A DNA stretch of 64,000 bases from Gemmataceae bacterium (GTDB lineage Bacteria; Planctomycetota; Planctomycetia; Gemmatales; Gemmataceae): positions 43,371 to 107,370 of the forward strand of contig JAKEET010000084.1 in NCBI GenBank assembly GCA_022616435.1, read 5' to 3'. The notes beneath the pieces are model-generated. The model ran no database searches, was not told where the DNA came from, and saw only the letters and a program-made list of their open reading frames with translations. Each line of letters starts with the position of its first letter. Within the stretch, counting starts at the first letter, position 1. The translations under genes were made by a program, and so were the position numbers. Shown here one piece after another: positions 59,389 to 64,000 of the stretch.

Positions 59389-62307
59389 GTGGACGAGCAA
59401 CAAGGCAGCCGCATACACGATGACCTGCAAGGCTTCTTCCGGGGAGATTTGCTGTTCGACGACGTGACGCGGATGCTGTACAGCACCGACGCCAGCATCT
59501 TTCAGGTCAAGCCGATGGGGGTGGCCGCGCCGCAGGACGAGGACGACCTGCGCGCCCTGGTTCGCTACGCTGGTGAACATCGCATCCCCCTGGTCCCGCG
59601 CGGCGCCGGCACCGGCATGGCCGGGGAAGCCCTCGGCAGCGGCCTGGTCGTCGATCTGAGCCGGCGCTTCCGCGCGATCCTCGACGTCGGCGCCGACACG
59701 GTCCACGTCCAAGCCGGCGTCACCCTCCACGCGCTCAATCAGCGGCTCGCCCAGGAACGACGCCGGTTCGCGCCGGACCCTTCCAGCGGCGTGTGCACGC
59801 TGGGCGGCATGCTGGCCACGAACGCCTCCGGCGCTCACGCCCTCAAGCACGGCTACACCAGCGCTCACGTCGTCGCGCTGCGGGCCATGCTCGACAACGG
59901 CGATCCGGCCGACGTCAGGCCGTTGCCCTGGCCGCTGCCGCCGGACTTTCCCATCGGCCACTACCACGATCTGCTGACCGCGCTCGGAGTCCTGTTCGAG
60001 CAAAACCATGACGTGCTGGAGCAGTCGAAGCCGCGGCTGGTTCACGACCGCTGCGGCTACCGGCTGCACGGCATCCTGCGCGATCAGACGCTCAACGTGC
60101 CGCGGCTCCTGGTCGGATCGGAAGGCACGCTGGCGATCTTCACCGAGGCGACGCTGCGCACCATCCCGTGGCCGGAAGGCCGCGCCCTCGTCCTCCTCGG
60201 CTTCGAGAGCCTCGACCAGGCGCTGCGTGCGGCCACGCCGGCCCTGGCCACCGGGCCGGCCGCGTGTGAGCTGCTCGACCGGCGGCTGTTGAGCCTGGCG
60301 CGGGGCGGCCATGCCGGCGACATCGCCGCGCTCATCGATTCGGCGGTGGAAGCGGTGCTGCTGGTCGAATACGAAACCGACAGCCCCGAAGAAGCCAAAC
60401 GTCTGGCCCTGGAGCTCGCCGGCCGCGCCAGCCACGGCGCGCATTCGGCCCGGCAAGTTGTGCCGGCGCTTGGCGACGAGGGCCAGGAGCGGCTCTGGCG
60501 GCTGCGCGAAGTCGCCTTGCCGAGCCTGTACGGGATCAAGGGGGGCGCTCAACCGACGCCGTTCATCGAGGACGTCGGCGTCCCGGTGGAGGCATTGCCC
60601 GAGTTCCTGGCCCGCGTTCAAGAGATCTTCAAGGAGTCGGAGGTGACCGGCTCATTCCTGGTCCACGCGGGCACGGGACAGGTTCACGCGCGGCCGTTCC
60701 TCGACCTGCAACGCCAGGAGGACGTCGCCAAGCTGTCGCCGCTCGCCGAGAAAGTGCACACGCTGGCCCTCACGCTCGGCGGCACGATCAGCTCCCAGCA
60801 CGGCACGGGTCTGGCGCGGACGCCGTGGGTCGCGCGGCAGTTCGGTCCGCTCTACCCGCTGCTGCGGCAGGTGAAGTCGATCTTCGATCCGCGGGGCATC
60901 TTCAATCCGGGCAAGATCGTCGATCCCGACGCCAGCGCGCCGGTGTGGCCGCTGCGCGGCGCCGCGGCCGTGGAACCGGAGCCGCGGGCGCTGCGCTGGC
61001 AGGCGCTCGAAGTGGCGATGGAGTCGAACCACTGCAACGGCTGCGGGCAGTGCCGCAGCGAAACGCCGGGCGGGCGGATGTGTCCGATCTTCCGGGCGAC
61101 GCACGACGAGGCCGCCGCCCCGCGCGCCAAGGCCAACCTGCTCCGCCACTTGCTGCTGACGCCGACCGACACGCTGTCGATCGCCTCCGATGAAGTGCGC
61201 GCCGTCGCGGACCTGTGCGTCAACTGCAAGATGTGCGCGTTCGAATGCCCGGCCCGCGTCAACATCCCCAAGCTGATGCTCGAAGCGAAAGCGGCCAACG
61301 TCGCCAAGCACGGCCTCGACCGCGGCCGCTGGTTTTTCAGCCGCTTGCAAGACGCCGCCCGCTGGGGCAGCAAGATTCCCCTGTTCATGAACCTGCTGCT
61401 GCAGAGCCGCTTGAGCCGCTGGCTGTTCGGTCGCCTGTTTGGCCTGGCCACGCGGCGGCGGCTGCCGCGCTTCGCGCGGCACACCTTCCTGGCGCAGGCG
61501 GCGCGGGCGGGTTGGACCAAGAAGCCGGAGAACGGCAAACCCCAGGTGGCGCTGTTCGTCGATCTGTACGCGAACCACTTCGATCCGTCCGTCGCGGAAG
61601 CGGCCACGCGCGTGCTGCAGCATCACGGGTTCGACGTGGTCGTTCCTGCCGACCAAACCAGCAGCGGACTGGAGGCCCTGGCCCAGGGCGACATCGAAAC
61701 GACGCGCGAGCTGGCCGCCCTCAACCTGCGCGCGTTCGCCGAGCTCGCGCGGCAGGGGACGCCGATCGTGTGCCTGGAACCGAGCGCCGCACTGATGCTG
61801 CGCCAGGATTACCTGGAGTTCCTGGACGACGTCGACGCCCGCGCCGTCGCCGCCCAGACCGTCGAGTTCACCGCGTTTCTGCACGGCCTCGATCAGGCCG
61901 GCGCTTTCCGCGCCGATTTGCAGCCGTTGGTCGGCGCGATCGGGTATCATATACCGTGTCACATGAAGGCGCTGCACGGACCGCTGGCCGGGCCGCGGCT
62001 CTTGGGGAAGATTCCGGGGTTGCGGATTCACACCCTCGATGTGAGCTGTTCGGGCATGGCGGGGACGTTCGGCCTGGAGCAAAAGAACTACGGCGCGTCG
62101 CTGACCGCCGGGCAACCGATGCTCGACGAGCTGCGCCGCCTGGACGGGGCCACCGGCGCCGCCGAGTGCAGCAGTTGCCGCATCCAGATGGAAGACGGCG
62201 CCGGCAAGCGGGCCCTGCACCCCGCCCAGTACCTGGCCATCGCCTACGGCCTGATGCCGGAGCTGGCCGGCCGCCTGAAGAGGCCGTTTCGTTCCCTGGT
62301 GTTGTGA
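59389..62307 (+). CDS. FAD-linked oxidase fused to an iron-sulfur (CCG-type) subunit, GlcD-GlcF/Dld-like
   Basis: A 972-residue fusion. The N-terminal half is an FAD-linked 2-hydroxyacid dehydrogenase (IPLVPRGAGTGMAGEALGSG, CTLGGMLATNASGAHALKHG, GSEGTLAIFTEATLRT) with a C-terminal FAD-oxidase cap. The second half has two [4Fe-4S] motifs (CNGCGQCRSETPGGRMCP; CVNCKMCAFECP) and a C-terminal domain with AIGYHIPCHMKALHG and LDVSCSGMAGTFGLE, which are CCG-type quinone-side motifs. It probably oxidises glycolate or D-lactate and passes electrons to quinone. GTG 59389; the start is close to the REP-like repeat. Confidence 0.93.
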   Translation: MDEQQGSRIHDDLQGFFRGDLLFDDVTRMLYSTDASIFQVKPMGVAAPQDEDDLRALVRYAGEHRIPLVPRGAGTGMAGEALGSGLVVDLSRRFRAILDVGADTVHVQAGVTLHALNQRLAQERRRFAPDPSSGVCTLGGMLATNASGAHALKHGYTSAHVVALRAMLDNGDPADVRPLPWPLPPDFPIGHYHDLLTALGVLFEQNHDVLEQSKPRLVHDRCGYRLHGILRDQTLNVPRLLVGSEGTLAIFTEATLRTIPWPEGRALVLLGFESLDQALRAATPALATGPAACELLDRRLLSLARGGHAGDIAALIDSAVEAVLLVEYETDSPEEAKRLALELAGRASHGAHSARQVVPALGDEGQERLWRLREVALPSLYGIKGGAQPTPFIEDVGVPVEALPEFLARVQEIFKESEVTGSFLVHAGTGQVHARPFLDLQRQEDVAKLSPLAEKVHTLALTLGGTISSQHGTGLARTPWVARQFGPLYPLLRQVKSIFDPRGIFNPGKIVDPDASAPVWPLRGAAAVEPEPRALRWQALEVAMESNHCNGCGQCRSETPGGRMCPIFRATHDEAAAPRAKANLLRHLLLTPTDTLSIASDEVRAVADLCVNCKMCAFECPARVNIPKLMLEAKAANVAKHGLDRGRWFFSRLQDAARWGSKIPLFMNLLLQSRLSRWLFGRLFGLATRRRLPRFARHTFLAQAARAGWTKKPENGKPQVALFVDLYANHFDPSVAEAATRVLQHHGFDVVVPADQTSSGLEALAQGDIETTRELAALNLRAFAELARQGTPIVCLEPSAALMLRQDYLEFLDDVDARAVAAQTVEFTAFLHGLDQAGAFRADLQPLVGAIGYHIPCHMKALHGPLAGPRLLGKIPGLRIHTLDVSCSGMAGTFGLEQKNYGASLTAGQPMLDELRRLDGATGAAECSSCRIQMEDGAGKRALHPAQYLAIAYGLMPELAGRLKRPFRSLVL

Positions 62308-62546
62308 TGCGCGTCTTGTTGTTCGCCCGTGCCCGCGACTTGGCCGGCGCCGAGGCGATTGAAGTCGATTTGCCCGCCAATGCCACCGTGGGCGATCTTC
62401 GTGCATCCCTCCCGAAGCTTTGTCCGCGCATCGCCGGACTGGTTGAGCGATCCGCCATCGCCGTCAATAATGAATATGCGGCAGACACGACGCTATTGCC
62501 CGCCGCGGCGGAAGTCGCCCTGGTGCCGCCGGTGAGCGGCGGCTGA
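62307..62546 (+). CDS. moaD: Molybdopterin synthase small subunit
   Basis: A 79-residue ubiquitin-like protein (MRVLLFARARDLAGAEAIEV) ending EVALVPPVSGG; the terminal GG carries the thiocarboxylate that gives sulfur to molybdopterin. The ATG overlaps the previous TGA stop by one base. moaE and moaA follow. Confidence 0.93.
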   Translation: MRVLLFARARDLAGAEAIEVDLPANATVGDLRASLPKLCPRIAGLVERSAIAVNNEYAADTTLLPAAAEVALVPPVSGG

Positions 62547-62560
62547 AAGTCCTGGTGCGT

Positions 62561-62596
62561 CCCCTCACCCCCGACCCCTCTCCCCCGGGGAGAGGG
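62561..62596. repeat. Dispersed 'CCCCTCACCCCC' palindromic repeat, copy 2
   Basis: CCCCTCACCCCCGACC, then CCCTCTCCCC-C-GGGGAGAGGG (62576-62596), a perfect 10-bp palindrome. It matches 25394-25419. It lies between moaD and moaE and may act as an RNA hairpin in the operon. Confidence 0.8.
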
Positions 62597-62610
62597 AGGG
62601 AGTTGACCGA

Positions 62611-63024
62611 ATGGTGCGGCTGACACGCGAGGCCATTGATCACACGCGTCTCACCGAGGACGTGCGCCGCGATCATTGCGGCGCCGTGGTGACGTTCCTG
62701 GGCACGGTTCGCGATCTGACCGGCGACCGCACCACGCTGGCCCTCGATTACGAGGCCTATCCGGACATGGCCCTCAAGAAATTGGAGGAGATCGAGCAGG
62801 ACACGCGCTCGCGCTGGCCCGTGGGCGACATCATCCTCGAACATCGTCTGGGCCACCTGGACGTCGGCGACATCAGCGTGGCCGTGGCGGTCAGTTGCCC
62901 GCATCGCCATCAAGCGTTCGACGCCTGCCGCCACGCCATCGATCGGCTCAAGGAGTTCGTGCCGATCTGGAAGAAAGAAAACTGGGCGGACGGAACCACC
63001 GAATGGGTGCATCCTGGAACATGA
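62611..63024 (+). CDS. moaE: Molybdopterin synthase large subunit
   Basis: A 137-residue MoaE. GAVVTFLGTVRDLTGDRTTL, LDYEAYPDMALKKLEEIE, and the catalytic C-terminal stretch PHRHQAFDACRHAIDRLKEF and VPIWKKENWADGTTEWV (with Lys-Lys) are all conserved. It adds the two sulfurs to cyclic pyranopterin monophosphate, using MoaD. It overlaps moaA by ATGA. Confidence 0.96.
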   Translation: MVRLTREAIDHTRLTEDVRRDHCGAVVTFLGTVRDLTGDRTTLALDYEAYPDMALKKLEEIEQDTRSRWPVGDIILEHRLGHLDVGDISVAVAVSCPHRHQAFDACRHAIDRLKEFVPIWKKENWADGTTEWVHPGT

Positions 63025-64000
63025 GCGAGAAGGCCGTGAACGACCATCCATCCCCCTCGATCGACAGCCCCTTGATCGACACCTTTGGGCGCGTGCACAA
63101 CAACCTGCGCATCAGCGTCACCGACCGCTGCAACCTGCGCTGCACGTACTGCATGCCGGAAGAGGTCACGTTCCTCGACAAGCACGAGTTGTTGACGTTC
63201 GAGGAAATCGCGCGCTTCGTGCGGATCGTGGCGCCTCTCGGCATCGACAAGATTCGACTGACCGGCGGCGAGCCGCTGTTGCGGCGCGACTTGCCGCGCC
63301 TGGTCGCCATGATCGTCGCCATTCCCGGCATCAAGGATGTCGGGCTCACGACCAACGGCCTGCTGCTCGCCCAGCAGGCGCAGCCGCTGTTCGACGCCGG
63401 CTTGCGGCGCATCAACGTCAGCCTCGACGCCCTCGATCCCGGCCGTTTTCGCCAGCTCACGCGCCGCGACGGCCTCGACCAGGTGATCGACGGCATCCTC
63501 GCCGCCAAACGCGCCGGCTTCGAGCCGGTCAAAGTCAACGCCGTCAGCATCCGCGGCGTTACCGAGCACGAGGTCGTGCCCCTGGCGCAGTTTGCCCGGG
63601 AACACGGCCTGGAAATGCGTTTCATCGAGTACATGCCGATCGGGGCCGACACGTGGGAGCGCGAGAAGGTCTACTTCGCGCACGAAATCCTCGACCAATT
63701 GGAACAACAGGTTTCTCCGCTGGTGCCTGTCGAGGACTACGATCCGCGCGCCCCCGCCATGGAGTTTCAATACACCGACGGCGGCGGCCGGGTCGGCATC
63801 ATCGCTTCGGTGTCGCGGCCGTTTTGCCGGAGCTGCAACCGCGTCCGGCTCACGGCCGAGGGCAAGCTGCGCAATTGCTTGTTCGCCCTCGACGAGGTGG
63901 ATGTGAAGCCGCTGTTGCGCGGCAACGCGGCGCCCGAGCGGATCGCGACGCTGGTCCGCGACAATGTCATGGCGAAGTGGGAAGGCCACGAGATCAACAC
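63021..64000 (+). CDS. moaA: GTP 3',8-cyclase (molybdenum cofactor biosynthesis protein A), 3' end cut by the window edge
   Basis: The first 326 residues of MoaA, a radical SAM enzyme. The N-terminal cluster motif is CNLRCTYCMPEE (C37, C41, C44); KIRLTGGEPLLRRDL and INVSLDALDPGRF follow, and the C-terminal cluster region has FCRSCNRVRLTAEGKLRNCL. The ATG at 63021 overlaps the moaE stop (ATGA). The gene runs off the right edge, so its C-terminal GG tail is not visible. Confidence 0.95.
   Translation, partial: MSEKAVNDHPSPSIDSPLIDTFGRVHNNLRISVTDRCNLRCTYCMPEEVTFLDKHELLTFEEIARFVRIVAPLGIDKIRLTGGEPLLRRDLPRLVAMIVAIPGIKDVGLTTNGLLLAQQAQPLFDAGLRRINVSLDALDPGRFRQLTRRDGLDQVIDGILAAKRAGFEPVKVNAVSIRGVTEHEVVPLAQFAREHGLEMRFIEYMPIGADTWEREKVYFAHEILDQLEQQVSPLVPVEDYDPRAPAMEFQYTDGGGRVGIIASVSRPFCRSCNRVRLTAEGKLRNCLFALDEVDVKPLLRGNAAPERIATLVRDNVMAKWEGHEIN

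Noticed and set aside
1..64000. Global reassignment of UGA to an amino acid
   Set aside because: Many genes here end properly with TGA (formyltransferase, aminotransferase at 4075, MoaD, MoaE), so UGA is a normal stop.

Overview
This is GC-rich DNA from a planctomycete, most likely a Gemmataceae-type lineage. The evidence is a DUF1559 prepilin-like protein, a 'LEDR' cell-surface protein with Ca-binding repeats, a kinase fused to WD40 repeats and divergent from an ECF sigma factor, and EpsI, exosortase and PEP-CTERM genes. Most functions below are inferred from motifs I can read; no database search was possible.

Layout. (1) 1-13,190, minus strand: an operon for a cell-surface polysaccharide. 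It starts at a good sigma-54 promoter (13169-13187) and runs ABC-2 permease, O-antigen ligase/polymerase, a WbpB/WbpD/WbpE-like trio for a 2,3-diamino sugar acid, a metallo-hydrolase/Rieske protein resembling CMP-NeuAc hydroxylase, an epimerase/aminotransferase/formyltransferase trio for an N-formyl amino sugar, a DUF1559 protein, a lipoprotein, a glycosyltransferase and the truncated ABC ATPase. (2) 13,400-33,300: a PEP-CTERM/exosortase exopolysaccharide locus with exosortase, Wzc-like kinase, EpsI, initiating sugar transferase, glycosyltransferase, FemAB, NusG-like antiterminator, polysaccharide deacetylase, one PEP-CTERM protein, a giant TPR protein, an SDR and a Wza-like export lipoprotein. 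It is bracketed by two paralogous sigma-54 activators (13406-14392 and 32169-33293), and sigma-54-type promoters lie before several operons. (3) 33,800-40,250: a double-FHA protein, an ECF sigma factor and a Ser/Thr kinase-WD40 protein. (4) 40,300-50,800: an accessory stretch with a secreted HpcH/HpaI aldolase, two UGA-interrupted redox proteins, gene remnants, a coiled-coil metallopeptidase with a CpXC partner, and a tRNA-Sec-like tRNA with a Cys anticodon. (5) 50,800-64,000: YgiQ-type radical SAM protein, surface protein, DJ-1/PfpI protein, FolE, membrane proteins, a GlcD-GlcF-type fusion and moaD-moaE-moaA.

The most exciting signal is a likely UGA-recoding neighbourhood. In a TlpA/thioredoxin-like gene (47841-49058, minus) both active-site cysteines of the CxxC motif are replaced by in-frame TGA codons (UxxU), followed at the right distance by a perfect hairpin with a GGUC loop. 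A second secreted protein (41273-42646) has a Cys-TGA pair followed by a perfect 7-bp hairpin with a GUG loop. Between them and YgiQ lies a 96-nt tRNA (50594-50689) with tRNA-Sec architecture (6-bp D stem, 4-nt D loop, long variable arm, TTCGACT T loop) but with a GCA anticodon and U73, the hallmarks of the tRNA-ReC class that recodes UGA with cysteine through SelB. Gene callers would split both proteins and could miss the tRNA.

The window also carries several families of dispersed palindromic repeats. One has inserted in frame into the ygiQ-like coding sequence; another is an inverted-repeat element flanked by 17-bp direct repeats just upstream of the FHA gene.
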